Assembly: GCF_029774175.1 (NCBI RefSeq)
Contig: NZ_CP103834.1
Coordinates: 1,188,501 to 1,252,500, forward strand
Direction: 5' to 3'
Length of the DNA stretch: 64,000 nt
Source: Actinobacillus genomosp. 1
GTDB lineage: Bacteria; Pseudomonadota; Gammaproteobacteria; Enterobacterales; Pasteurellaceae
Made by a program: the position numbers and the translations under genes. The notes below the pieces were generated by a model that saw only the letters and a program-made list of their open reading frames with translations, was not told the DNA's origin and did no database searches. Below, in pieces: positions 34,050-42,538 of the stretch (positions are counted from its first letter, which is position 1; every line of letters begins with the position of its first letter).

Positions 34050-34646
34050 ATGAAAAAATTAATGACATTCGCCTCTATTTTCGCCCTTTCTTCTATGGCT
34101 TTCACTTCAGTTGCCAATGCGGAAGAAGCTACTGCGCAAGGGCAAACTAATGAACCAACCGAAGTCCAAGCGGTATCGGAAAATGCCGCTCCGGTAATGG
34201 GACAACAAGCGGTTGAATTTACTCGAAAAGCTGCGGATCAAATGATGCAAGGACAAGCTCGCGGGCAGAACTTTCATTCTTTCCATCACAACGGCAAACA
34301 TCCGCACGATATGATGAAAATGATGGCATATCATCACCCGCATTATTTCGGCGGCTATAAACCTCAAGGGTTTATTGACCAAAATGCGGTGGCTAAAGAT
34401 GCAAAAACAGCCTTAGACGCAAAAGATCGTTCGTTTGTAAGCCTAGAAGGTTCGATTTCCAAACAAGTAAACGATACCGAATACACTTTTGTCGATAGTA
34501 CCGGTCAAATCAAAATTGAAGTACCGCCAAGTTTATGGCGAGGCTTATCGGTAGGCCCTCAAGATAAAATCCGTATTGACGGTATTTTAGATAAACAATG
34601 GGAACAACCCGAAATTAAAGTGAAAAACATCACAAAAGCTAAATAA
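34050..34646 (+). CDS. BOF-family protein with histidine/methionine-rich insert (second of three)
   Basis: This is a 198-residue secreted protein: signal peptide to about ANA24, then an Ala/Gln-rich linker. A His- and Met-rich stretch at residues 76-98 follows (HSFHHNGKHPHDMMKMMAYHH), and then a C-terminal BOF domain (SLEGSISKQVNDTEYTFVDSTGQIKIEV). The insert is absent in the neighbouring BOF proteins and looks suited to binding transition metals. It lies 56 bases after the first BOF gene and probably belongs to the qseBC operon. Confidence 0.82.
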   Translation: MKKLMTFASIFALSSMAFTSVANAEEATAQGQTNEPTEVQAVSENAAPVMGQQAVEFTRKAADQMMQGQARGQNFHSFHHNGKHPHDMMKMMAYHHPHYFGGYKPQGFIDQNAVAKDAKTALDAKDRSFVSLEGSISKQVNDTEYTFVDSTGQIKIEVPPSLWRGLSVGPQDKIRIDGILDKQWEQPEIKVKNITKAK

Positions 34647-34697
34647 GTTTAATCATTTTATCTCTTTTTAAAATCAGCATATTAAGGAATGCAATTT

Positions 34698-35063
34698 ATG
34701 AAAAAAATCTTAGTATTAACCACTCTTGCTACGGCAACCTTATTAGCCGCTTGTTCTACGAAAAATGAAACGGTTCAAAATCAAACTTTCGGTGGCAATG
34801 CGACAAATGCGGTCACTATCGCACAAGCAAAATCATTGCATGATGACAGCCGTGTTGTGTTACAAGGCAAAATCCAACGCCAAGTGGACGGTGACGAATA
34901 CATTTTTGCCGACAGTACCGGTAATATTAAAATCGAAATTGATGACCATGTATGGAAAGGTTTAGATGTAACACCGAATGATACTATTCGTATTCAAGGT
35001 AAATTGGATAAAGAAACTTTTGACTCGTCTATTGATGTTTATAGCGTAGAAAAAGTACAATAA
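34698..35063 (+). CDS. BOF-family lipoprotein (third of three)
   Basis: This is a 121-residue protein with a lipoprotein signal peptide (lipobox LAAC, Cys18) and a BOF domain VVLQGKIQRQVDGDEYIFADSTGNIKIEI. It is therefore a membrane-anchored version of the two preceding periplasmic proteins. The start at 34698 is chosen because it gives a proper signal sequence and follows AAGGAATG. An inverted uptake-signal hairpin separates it from qseB. Confidence 0.85.
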   Translation: MKKILVLTTLATATLLAACSTKNETVQNQTFGGNATNAVTIAQAKSLHDDSRVVLQGKIQRQVDGDEYIFADSTGNIKIEIDDHVWKGLDVTPNDTIRIQGKLDKETFDSSIDVYSVEKVQ

Positions 35064-35084
35064 TTTTTATCTATTATCGTTTAT

Positions 35085-35131
35085 ACAAGCGGTCGAATTT
35101 TGCAAAATTTTAGCAAATTTAGACCGCTTGT
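35085..35131. terminator. Inverted uptake-signal hairpin between BOF genes and qseB
   Basis: ACAAGCGGTC (35085) and GACCGCTTGT (35122) form a 10-bp stem with a 27-base loop. The following TTTGCTTTAT is only moderately T-rich, so it may be a partial terminator that lowers qseBC expression relative to the BOF genes. Confidence 0.5.
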
Positions 35132-35151
35132 TTGCTTTATCGGACACAAAT

Positions 35152-35817
35152 ATGCGTATTCTACTGATTGAAGATGACAAACTTATCGGTGACGGCTTAA
35201 AGCTGGGACTAACCAAACAAAATTTTGTCGTTGATTGGTTCCAAGACGGCAAACTAGGCTTTGAAGCCCTGTTCTCTACCGAATATGATGCGGTCGTGTT
35301 AGATCTCACTTTGCCTAAAATGGACGGCTTAGTTATTCTGAAAAATTGGCGTAAAGAAAATCTGGATATTCCGGTTTTAATCTTAACCGCAAGAGATACG
35401 TTAGACGAAAGAATATTGGGATTTAATTCCGGAGCGGACGATTATCTCTGTAAACCGTTTGCATTAATGGAAGTGGTCGTCCGTTTACAAGCCCTAATTC
35501 GCCGCCGTTATAAACAAAGTTCAAGCGAAATTACCATCGGTGATCTGACTATCGACAGCAGTACCCATAAAGTCACCCTTGCCGCTAAAGAGATCAACTT
35601 AACCTCGAAAGAATTTCAATTATTGTTACTGTTTGCCAGCAATAAAGATCGTGTACTGGCGCGTTCCGTTATTGAAGAAAAACTATATAGTTGGGATAAC
35701 GATGTCAGCAGTAACGCACTGGAAGTTTATATCCATAATTTACGTAAAAAGCTCGGTAAAGAATGGATAAAAACCGTACACGGCATAGGTTATAAAATAG
35801 GAAATTCAGATGCTTAA
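35152..35817 (+). CDS. qseB: Response regulator QseB (OmpR family)
   Basis: This is a 221-residue OmpR-type regulator. The receiver domain has the acidic pocket EDD near residue 7, the phospho-accepting Asp in VVLDLTLPKMDG near 51, and Lys in LCKPFA. It is followed by a winged-helix DNA-binding domain ending in RKKLGKEWIKTVHGIGYKIG. It matches QseB/PreA throughout. The start at 35152 is preferred over 35128. It overlaps qseC by eight bases. Confidence 0.93.
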   Translation: MRILLIEDDKLIGDGLKLGLTKQNFVVDWFQDGKLGFEALFSTEYDAVVLDLTLPKMDGLVILKNWRKENLDIPVLILTARDTLDERILGFNSGADDYLCKPFALMEVVVRLQALIRRRYKQSSSEITIGDLTIDSSTHKVTLAAKEINLTSKEFQLLLLFASNKDRVLARSVIEEKLYSWDNDVSSNALEVYIHNLRKKLGKEWIKTVHGIGYKIGNSDA

Positions 35818-37189
35818 ACGCTTTGCTAACAATAGTTTACGTTTTAGGTTAATCGTTATTTTATCCGGCATTAGCTTGCTGATCTGGTTTACCGCAACGG
35901 CGATAGAATGGTTTAAATTTCGTGAAGAAATGAATAAGCAATTCGATACGCAACAAGTTTTATTTGCGGAAAAGCTTGCCTCTTCAAACATTATGCAAGG
36001 CTTTCATGAAATTCGCCCTCATCATCGTCGTAACGTCCATCATCAAAAACATATCAATGATGACGCTTTAGCATTTGCGGTCTTTACCGAGCGAGGCGAT
36101 CCTATTTTTAATGACGGTCGAGACGGGCAATTTATTGAATTTGCCCCGCATCGAGGTTTCAAAAACATCCGTTTAATTGAACACGATGACGAAGAGGCCG
36201 AAGTCGATCAATGGCGTATTTTTTGGTTGAAACACCGCGATCTGTATATTGCGGTCGGGCAAGAAATTGATTATCGCAATGAAATCATCAATGATGTAAT
36301 GGCATCCAAATTTTGGGGTGGTTTTATCGCACTACCGCTTCTGATTTTGGCTATTTGGTTTATTGTCACTAGAGAATTAGCGTCTTTGCGTTCATTACAA
36401 AAACAGGTGTTAAAGCGCAAACCGGATGAAACTACACCGATTCGAACGACGGATTTACCTAAAGAGATTCAACCGCTTGTACAAAGTTTGAATCGCTATT
36501 TTACACGTACGCAAACAATGTTAAGCCGAGAACGACGTTTTACCTCCGATGCGGCGCATGAATTACGCAGCCCGTTAGCCGGTTTACGTATTCAAACGGA
36601 AATTGCTCAAATGACGCTTGACGATCCCGATACGCATTTAACCGCCTTAAATAATTTAACCAACGGCATTGATCGTATTGCACAGCTGATAGAACAATTA
36701 CTCACCCTCTCTCGTTTGGAAAATTTAGAACAGCTTGATGAGCTTGAACCGATTAATTGGCAGACATTAATTGAACAAAACGTCAGCCAACTTTATGCAC
36801 AAGCGGAAAACAAGCGGTCGGAAATCAGCGTAGATTTGCAAAGCCTACCGCAAAACCAACAAGGGAAGCCTTTATTGCTGAATTTGATCTTGCGAAACCT
36901 AATTGATAATGCGATTAGCTATACGCCGGAAGGCAGTAAAATCAAGCTGACGCTGACCTCAAACGGTTTAACGATTGAAGACGACGGTTACGGAGTAAGC
37001 GATGAAGATTTGCATAAACTCGGACAGCCGTTTTATCGGCCGGTTGATCGCCCGGTTCAATCCGATAAAGATGAAAAAGGCAGCGGCTTAGGAATTTCGA
37101 TTATTAAAAGGATTGTTGAATTACACGGTTTTTCGATGAAACTTAGCCGTAGCGAAATGGGCGGTTTAAAAGTAGAAATTCTTTTTTAA
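35810..37189 (+). CDS. qseC: Sensor histidine kinase QseC
   Basis: This is a 459-residue membrane kinase with membrane helices at about 12-32 and 164-186 enclosing a periplasmic sensor. Its phospho-acceptor H box is SDAAHELRSPLAGL, and the N, G1 and G2 boxes are near NLIDNAISYTPEG, EDDGYGV and KGSGLGISI. QseC responds to adrenergic hormones, autoinducer-3 and iron in other bacteria. The periplasmic part begins with an unusual His-rich run (His 66, 71, 72, 77, 78, 81), which may bind metal, echoing the His-rich BOF protein upstream. Confidence 0.93.
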   Translation: MLKRFANNSLRFRLIVILSGISLLIWFTATAIEWFKFREEMNKQFDTQQVLFAEKLASSNIMQGFHEIRPHHRRNVHHQKHINDDALAFAVFTERGDPIFNDGRDGQFIEFAPHRGFKNIRLIEHDDEEAEVDQWRIFWLKHRDLYIAVGQEIDYRNEIINDVMASKFWGGFIALPLLILAIWFIVTRELASLRSLQKQVLKRKPDETTPIRTTDLPKEIQPLVQSLNRYFTRTQTMLSRERRFTSDAAHELRSPLAGLRIQTEIAQMTLDDPDTHLTALNNLTNGIDRIAQLIEQLLTLSRLENLEQLDELEPINWQTLIEQNVSQLYAQAENKRSEISVDLQSLPQNQQGKPLLLNLILRNLIDNAISYTPEGSKIKLTLTSNGLTIEDDGYGVSDEDLHKLGQPFYRPVDRPVQSDKDEKGSGLGISIIKRIVELHGFSMKLSRSEMGGLKVEILF

Positions 37190-37202
37190 TCATATCAAAG
37201 CG

Positions 37203-37232
37203 AAAAAGACGAAGTTTTCCACTTCGTCTTTT
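37203..37232. terminator. Bidirectional terminator between qseC and ytfJ
   Basis: AAAAAGACGAAG and CTTCGTCTTTTTT form a strong hairpin with a 7-base loop. T runs on both strands serve the two convergent genes. Confidence 0.92.
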
Positions 37233-37239
37233 TTCTGAG

Positions 37240-37800
37240 TTATTGTGCAATAAGCGTATGAATTAAAGCGATCACCTGTTGAATTTGATTAGCGGATAAT
37301 TTACCTTCAGCAACAAATTGGACTTTGCCGTTTTTATCCAATACGGCAATGAAACTATCTTTAGCCTTAAGTCCCCACGCATTTTTTACACTGCCCTGTT
37401 GATCCAACACCACTTGGCTATGCGGATTTTCTAATTTTCCGTCTTCTGCACTACTTTTTACAAAGGCACCGGTAGCGACAATCGCATCATCGGCATTAAT
37501 AATTGAAGTCGTTTGGTATTTGCTGCGATCAAAATTTGCCGCCTTAATCGCATTAATTAACGCCTCATTCTTCTCTTTTGCCGAGCTTCTGCCGGCAAAA
37601 TGATGTACTACACGAACTTTTCCCGCCAAGCCGTCACTTGTCCATACTTTATAAGTAACCGTTTTACCTTTTGCTAGCAGCTCGCCGTCCTTACTCACAT
37701 TTACCGTAGGCAAAGCGGCATTAAGTTGAACTTGATGAGCAAAAGCCGAATTTGCAAAAAATAAGCCTAAAACGACCGCTAGTTGAGTAATTTTTGTCAC
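37240..37800 (-). CDS. ytfJ: YtfJ family periplasmic protein
   Basis: This is a 186-residue protein with a cleavable signal peptide (to about AFA21) and a YtfJ domain, a thioredoxin-like fold without the catalytic CXXC. Recognisable segments are GKVRVVHHFAGRSSAKEKNEA, SQVVLDQQGSVKNAWGLK and FIAVLDKNGKVQF. The function is unknown; a periplasmic location is likely. It is monocistronic and convergent with qseC. Confidence 0.88.
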   Translation of the reverse strand: MTKITQLAVVLGLFFANSAFAHQVQLNAALPTVNVSKDGELLAKGKTVTYKVWTSDGLAGKVRVVHHFAGRSSAKEKNEALINAIKAANFDRSKYQTTSIINADDAIVATGAFVKSSAEDGKLENPHSQVVLDQQGSVKNAWGLKAKDSFIAVLDKNGKVQFVAEGKLSANQIQQVIALIHTLIAQ

Positions 37801-37992
37801 AATTTCTCCTTGAAATGAATTGAATGATGAAAAATAAGGGTAAGATTGTGATCTTACGTTAAAAGTAACGCAATGGCATTAAATTTTCTTCTCGTTAAAT
37901 AAACGATTTTATGCTATTTTAAGCACCAATTTTCCCATTCAAACGGGAATTTTATCTTTTCAACACTAACTTATTGATTTTAAGGAGCTTTT

Positions 37993-38289
37993 ATGCAACA
38001 AGGCGGCGGATTAGAAATGATCGTAATTTTAGCGGTTTTCGGTCTTATTTTTTACTTTATGATTTATCGCCCACAAGCGAAACGCCAAAAACAACAACGT
38101 GATTTACTTTCTAACCTTGCAAAAGGTGACGAAGTATTAACAAACGGCGGCTTGATCGGTCGTATCACTAAAGTAAGTGCGGAAAACGAAAATATCGTGA
38201 TCGCATTAAACGATACGACTGAAGTTGTAATTTCTCGTAACTATGTTGTTGCGGTATTACCAAAAGGTCAAATGAAAGCCCTTTCTTAA
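37993..38289 (+). CDS. yajC: Sec translocon accessory subunit YajC
   Basis: This is a 98-residue protein with one membrane helix near the N terminus (EMIVILAVFGLIFYFMIYRPQAKRQ) and a small cytoplasmic domain with GDEVLTNGGLIGRITKV. It belongs to the SecDF-YajC complex that helps SecYEG. It precedes secD by 25 bases and has the Shine-Dalgarno AAGGAG. Confidence 0.96.
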   Translation: MQQGGGLEMIVILAVFGLIFYFMIYRPQAKRQKQQRDLLSNLAKGDEVLTNGGLIGRITKVSAENENIVIALNDTTEVVISRNYVVAVLPKGQMKALS

Positions 38290-38314
38290 TTTTCCTATCA
38301 TTAGGGGACTAATT

Positions 38315-40162
38315 GTGTTAAATCGTTTCCCATTATGGAAGAACCTGATGATTATTATCATTGTACTCATCGGGGGCTTATACGCTCTTCCTAACCTATA
38401 CGGCGAAGATCCATCGGTTCAAATTTCCGGAACTCGTGGTCAGCAAGCAACGAGCGAAACACTCGTTCAAGTACAGGGAACCTTGTCATCAATGAATATT
38501 ACCCCAAAATCAGCCGTTCTCGAGAACGGCTCGATTTTAGTGCGTTTAGAAAATGATGAACAACAATTACCTGCCAAAGAAAAAATTTCCGAAGTATTAG
38601 GCGATAAATTTTCTGTTGCGTTAAACCTTGCGCCGGCAACACCTGCATGGCTAACCGATATCGGCGGCAGCCCGATGAAACGAGGTTTGGACTTACGCGG
38701 CGGTGTTCGCTTCCTGATGGAAGTGGATATGAATACGGCATTAGCCAAACAGCAAGAAAATCTACAAGACAGCCTACGTACGGAACTTCGTAAAGAAAAA
38801 CTCCAATATAAAGCGGTTAAAAAAGGCGAAAATTTTGCAACGGTAATTGAATTCGCCGACAGTGAAACCGCCGATAAAGCGATACGCTATATCCGTCGTG
38901 TTCATACTTCTCTTGAAGCCGCATCGATTAGCCCGACTGAGGTTTCATTCAGCCCGTCGGAAAGCGGACTTGCCACCTCACGCGATACGGCGATTGAACA
39001 AAACTTATCCATCTTACGTAAGCGTGTGGAAGAACTCGGCGTATCGGAGCCGACTATCCAGCGTCAAGGTGCGGATCGTATCGTGGTTGAATTACCGGGT
39101 GTGCAAGACACCGCTCGTGCCAAAGAACTTCTCGGTGCAACGGCAACGCTTGAATTCCGTTTAGTAAATGCGGAAGCCAGCCCGGAATCTGCAGCCAGAG
39201 GTATTGTACCGGCGGATTCCGAAATTCAATATACGCGTGACGGAAACCCCGTCGTGCTACGTCGTAAACCGTCTTTAGGCGGTGAGCATATTATTGATGC
39301 GACCTCCGGTAAAGACGAACGAGGCTTACCGCAAGTAAGCATCAATCTTGATGCGGAAGGCGGTACGATGATGGCGGATATTACCAAAAGTGCGGTAGGC
39401 AAACCGATGGCGACGCTTTACAGCGAATTTAAAGATTCCGGCCGTAAAGACGCTAACGGTAAAGTGATTTTAGAAAAACACGAAGAAGTGATTAACGTCG
39501 CAACCATCAACTCACGCCTTGGCAGCCAATTCCAAATTACCGGTATCGATTCGCCGGCAGAAGCGCAAAACCTTGCGGTTCTGTTACGTTCGGGTGCATT
39601 AATTGCGCCAATTGTGATTGTAGAAGAACGTACTATCGGTGCTTCGTTAGGTGCGGATAACGTTGCTAAAGGGATGGAAGCGGGCATGTACGGTTTAGTT
39701 CTAACCATCGCATTCTGTTTAATTTACTACAAAATGTTCGGAATGTTTGCGGCAGCGGCTCTGACGGTAAATATGGTGCTGACCATCGGTTTAATGTCAT
39801 TAATCGGTGCAACGCTGACGATGCCGGGGATCGCCGGTATCGTACTTGCGGTAGGTATGTCGGTGGATGCCAACGTATTGATTTACGAACGTATTAAAGA
39901 AGAGTTACGTAACGGTCGTTCGGTACAACAAGCTATCCACGAAGGTTATAACGGTGCGTTTACCTCAATCTTCGACTCGAACTTAACGACGGTATTAACC
40001 TCTTTAGTATTATACGCAGTAGGTACGGGGCCGGTAAAAGGCTTTGCAATCACGCTTGCACTTGGGGTAATGATTTCAATGTTTACCGCAATTACCGGTA
40101 CTCGTATGCTCGTAAACTGGGTATACGGCGGCAATAAACGTGTGAAAAAACTTTGGATTTAA
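38315..40162 (+). CDS. secD: Protein translocase subunit SecD
   Basis: This is a 615-residue RND-type membrane protein with an N-terminal helix, large periplasmic P1 domain and five C-terminal helices. The conserved GLDLRGG motif sits near residue 128, and the proton-channel segment GMSVDANVLIYERIKEELR near 515. With SecF it uses the proton gradient to pull proteins through the periplasmic side of SecYEG. The start may be GTG at 38315, preceded by AGGGGA. Confidence 0.97.
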   Translation: MLNRFPLWKNLMIIIIVLIGGLYALPNLYGEDPSVQISGTRGQQATSETLVQVQGTLSSMNITPKSAVLENGSILVRLENDEQQLPAKEKISEVLGDKFSVALNLAPATPAWLTDIGGSPMKRGLDLRGGVRFLMEVDMNTALAKQQENLQDSLRTELRKEKLQYKAVKKGENFATVIEFADSETADKAIRYIRRVHTSLEAASISPTEVSFSPSESGLATSRDTAIEQNLSILRKRVEELGVSEPTIQRQGADRIVVELPGVQDTARAKELLGATATLEFRLVNAEASPESAARGIVPADSEIQYTRDGNPVVLRRKPSLGGEHIIDATSGKDERGLPQVSINLDAEGGTMMADITKSAVGKPMATLYSEFKDSGRKDANGKVILEKHEEVINVATINSRLGSQFQITGIDSPAEAQNLAVLLRSGALIAPIVIVEERTIGASLGADNVAKGMEAGMYGLVLTIAFCLIYYKMFGMFAAAALTVNMVLTIGLMSLIGATLTMPGIAGIVLAVGMSVDANVLIYERIKEELRNGRSVQQAIHEGYNGAFTSIFDSNLTTVLTSLVLYAVGTGPVKGFAITLALGVMISMFTAITGTRMLVNWVYGGNKRVKKLWI

Positions 40163-40172
40163 GGTGAAATAA

Positions 40173-41147
40173 ATGGCAACTATGCAAAAAGAAAAAGATG
40201 CGTCGGAAATCAAGCTGCCGTATAAGCTCATTCCATTTATGAAATATCGTTATGTCGGTTTCGTATTTTCATTAATCGTAAGCGCATTATGTATTTTCTC
40301 TATCGTGACCAAAGGCTTTAACTGGGGATTGGATTTTACCGGCGGTACGGTAATTGAAACCACCTTCTCACAACCTGCCGATTTAGGCAAGGTACGCGGT
40401 TTATTGGAACAAAACGGTTATGGTAATGCGTTAGTGCAAACAACCGGCAGCCAAAAAGAGTTGATGATTCGTTTACCGGCATCTGCCGGCGATATGTCGT
40501 TAGGCAATAAAATTATGGATATGGTCCATAAGGATCTTGATGCCGGAGCAACGATTAAAAGCGTTGAGTTCGTCGGACCGAACGTTGGGGAAGAACTGAC
40601 TCAAGGTGCGATTTGGGCAACCCTCGCCACGCTTGGAATGTTGTTACTTTATGTCGGTACTCGTTTTGAAATTCGTTTGGCAATAGGCGGGGTTCTGGCA
40701 TTATTCCACGATGTATTGGTAACCGTCGGTATTTTCTCATTCTTACAGATTGAAATTGACCTGACTTTCGTCGCGGCAATTCTTTCCGTAGTCGGTTATT
40801 CGTTAAACGACTCTATCGTGGTATTTGACCGTGTACGTGAGAACTTCAGTAAAATTCGTCGAGTAACCTCCCAAGAAGTAATTGATATTTCGTTAAGTCA
40901 AACACTTTCAAGAACTTTAATGACCTCGGTAACCACTTTATTTGTTGTCGCAGCGTTATTCTGGTTCGGCGGCCCGACAATTCACAGCTTCTCGCTTGCC
41001 TTGTTAATCGGTATCGGTTTCGGTACTTATTCATCGATTTATATTGCGATCGGTGTGGCATTACAACTGGGCTTAAATCGTGAACATATGGTTAAACCGG
41101 TAGTGGAAAAAGAAGGTGCCGATCAACAAGCGTTTATTGATCATTAA
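40173..41147 (+). CDS. secF: Protein translocase subunit SecF
   Basis: This is a 324-residue partner of SecD with six predicted membrane helices. Motifs include WGLDFTGGTVIE near residue 52 and the SecF signature VVGYSLNDSIVVFDRVREN. It follows secD by ten bases in a yajC-secD-secF operon that ends at a strong terminator. Length and composition are ordinary. Confidence 0.97.
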   Translation: MATMQKEKDASEIKLPYKLIPFMKYRYVGFVFSLIVSALCIFSIVTKGFNWGLDFTGGTVIETTFSQPADLGKVRGLLEQNGYGNALVQTTGSQKELMIRLPASAGDMSLGNKIMDMVHKDLDAGATIKSVEFVGPNVGEELTQGAIWATLATLGMLLLYVGTRFEIRLAIGGVLALFHDVLVTVGIFSFLQIEIDLTFVAAILSVVGYSLNDSIVVFDRVRENFSKIRRVTSQEVIDISLSQTLSRTLMTSVTTLFVVAALFWFGGPTIHSFSLALLIGIGFGTYSSIYIAIGVALQLGLNREHMVKPVVEKEGADQQAFIDH

Positions 41148-41195
41148 TAGATAGTTTTTTATTAAATTATCGTATATAATCAATACAATATATCA

Positions 41196-41223
41196 AAGGG
41201 GTGGAAGTTTTTCCGCCCCTTTG
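41196..41223 (+). terminator. Terminator of yajC-secDF operon
   Basis: AAAGGGGTGGAA and TTCCGCCCCTTT form a 12-bp stem with one G-T pair around a GTTT loop, 48 bases after the secF stop. Confidence 0.8.
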
Positions 41224-41296
41224 TCGTATCCGGATTTCGTAATGAAATTAGCTCTCATTATTTAACAAATTTTTAATATTGAATTAGAGGTAAAAC

Positions 41297-41803
41297 ATGT
41301 TACAGCAAAAGATCATTGATCAACTCAATGAACAAATTAACCTGGAGTTCTACTCTTCAAATGTTTATTTACAGATGTCGGCATGGTGTTCAAAAAACGG
41401 TTTTGCCGGTGCGGCAAAATTCTTGCTTCGCCATGCGGACGAAGAATTAGAGCATATGCAAAAATTATTCGACTATGTGAGTGAAACCGGCGGTTTACCG
41501 TTACTCGGTAAAATCGATGCACCTCGTAAAGAATACGCTTCGTTAAAAGAATTATTTGACGAAGTGCTAGCGCATGAAAAACACGTCACGGCAAAAATTA
41601 ATGAATTAGTAGAAGTAACATTTGCCGCAAAAGATTATTCAACCTTTAACTTCTTACAATGGTACGTAGCGGAACAGCACGAAGAAGAGAAATTATTCGG
41701 TGAGATTTTAGATAAATTCGCAGTGGCGGGCGAAGGCAATAAATCACTCTACTTCATCGATAAAGACTTAGAAACCTTAGATCACGAACAAGGAGAAGCA
41801 TAA
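41297..41803 (+). CDS. ftnA: Ferritin FtnA (first copy)
   Basis: This is a 168-residue non-haem ferritin with the ferroxidase residues in NLEFYSSNVYLQMSAW (Glu17 region), HADEELEHMQKLFDYV (Glu/His near 50-53) and FLQWYVAEQHEEEKLFGEILDKF (Glu near 127-130). It stores iron as a 24-subunit shell. The stop overlaps the next ferritin start (TAATG), so the two are translated together and may co-assemble. The protein resembles the RsgA/FtnA pair of other Pasteurellaceae. Confidence 0.94.
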   Translation: MLQQKIIDQLNEQINLEFYSSNVYLQMSAWCSKNGFAGAAKFLLRHADEELEHMQKLFDYVSETGGLPLLGKIDAPRKEYASLKELFDEVLAHEKHVTAKINELVEVTFAAKDYSTFNFLQWYVAEQHEEEKLFGEILDKFAVAGEGNKSLYFIDKDLETLDHEQGEA

Positions 41804-42300
41804 TGTTATCACCGGCAATCATCAAACAATTAAACGACCAATTAAACTTAGAATTTTATTCTTCAAACGTTTATCTACAAATGTCGGCATGGGCGGATAA
41901 TAACGGCTTCCCGGGTGCGGCGAAATTCTTAAAAGCGCACGCTACCGAAGAAATGGAACATATGCGCCGCTTATTCACTTATTTAAACGAAACCGGTTCA
42001 TTAGCGGAAATTTATGCGATTGAAGCACCGAAAGCCGAATATGATTCGTTAAAATCTTTATTTGAAATCGTATTGGAACACGAAAAACACGTCACCGCTT
42101 CAATCAATAAATTAGTGGAAGTGACTTTCGACGCTAAAGATTATTCATCATTTAACTTCTTACAATGGTATGTTGCCGAACAGCACGAAGAAGAATTCTT
42201 ATTTAATTCGATTTTAAATAAATTCAAACTGTTAGGTGAAGACGGCAAAGCGTTGTACTACATCGATAAAGATTTGGAACAACTTGCAGCAACGCACTAA
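41803..42300 (+). CDS. Ferritin FtnB-like (second copy)
   Basis: This 165-residue ferritin is closely related to the first copy, with the same ferroxidase motifs (LEFYSSNVYLQMSAWAD, HATEEMEHMRRLF, QWYVAEQHEEEFLF). It differs in its middle loop (GSLAEIYAIEAPKAEYDS). It arose by tandem duplication and is translationally coupled to the first gene. In related bacteria the two subunits form a mixed shell; whether one is catalytically weaker cannot be told here. Confidence 0.93.
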   Translation: MLSPAIIKQLNDQLNLEFYSSNVYLQMSAWADNNGFPGAAKFLKAHATEEMEHMRRLFTYLNETGSLAEIYAIEAPKAEYDSLKSLFEIVLEHEKHVTASINKLVEVTFDAKDYSSFNFLQWYVAEQHEEEFLFNSILNKFKLLGEDGKALYYIDKDLEQLAATH

Positions 42301-42360
42301 TCTAGCCTTTACAAGCGGTCAAATTTCCCTAAAATTTTGCAACTTATGACCACAGAATAC

Positions 42361-42404
42361 ACGGACTTCACAAAAATTGTTTTAGTGAAGTCCGTTCTTT
42401 TTAA
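42361..42404 (+). terminator. Ferritin operon terminator within nested uptake signals
   Basis: ACGGACTTCAC (42360-42370) and GTGAAGTCCGT form an 11-bp stem followed by TCTTTTTAAG. It is nested between uptake-signal copies at 42311 (ACAAGCGGTC) and 42433 (GACCGCTTA). The lead-in ACCACAGAATACACGGA resembles the hairpin near 52970. Confidence 0.75.
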
Positions 42405-42455
42405 GAAAGATTTGCAAATCTTAAAGAAAATCAGACCGCTTATTTATTGTATTTT

Positions 42456-42471
42456 ATGCAAACGTTTGCTT
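42456..42471. promoter_or_regulatory. PurR operator upstream of purine permease
   Basis: ATGCAAACGTTTGCTT fits the purine-repressor consensus with a perfect GCAAACGTTTGC core. It lies 68 bases before the permease start, where it could block a promoter. Confidence 0.8.
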
Positions 42472-42538
42472 ATCAGGTCTGACTTCGGTAAAATTCTCCC
42501 CTTAAAATTTTATTCTATCTATTTGAGGTTCTCATTTT

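Noticed and set aside
41240..41260. TAATGA-N9-TCATTA before the ferritin genes as a Fur box
   Set aside because: The half sites are spaced wrongly for Fur (19-bp GATAATGAT-type repeats) and the match is short.
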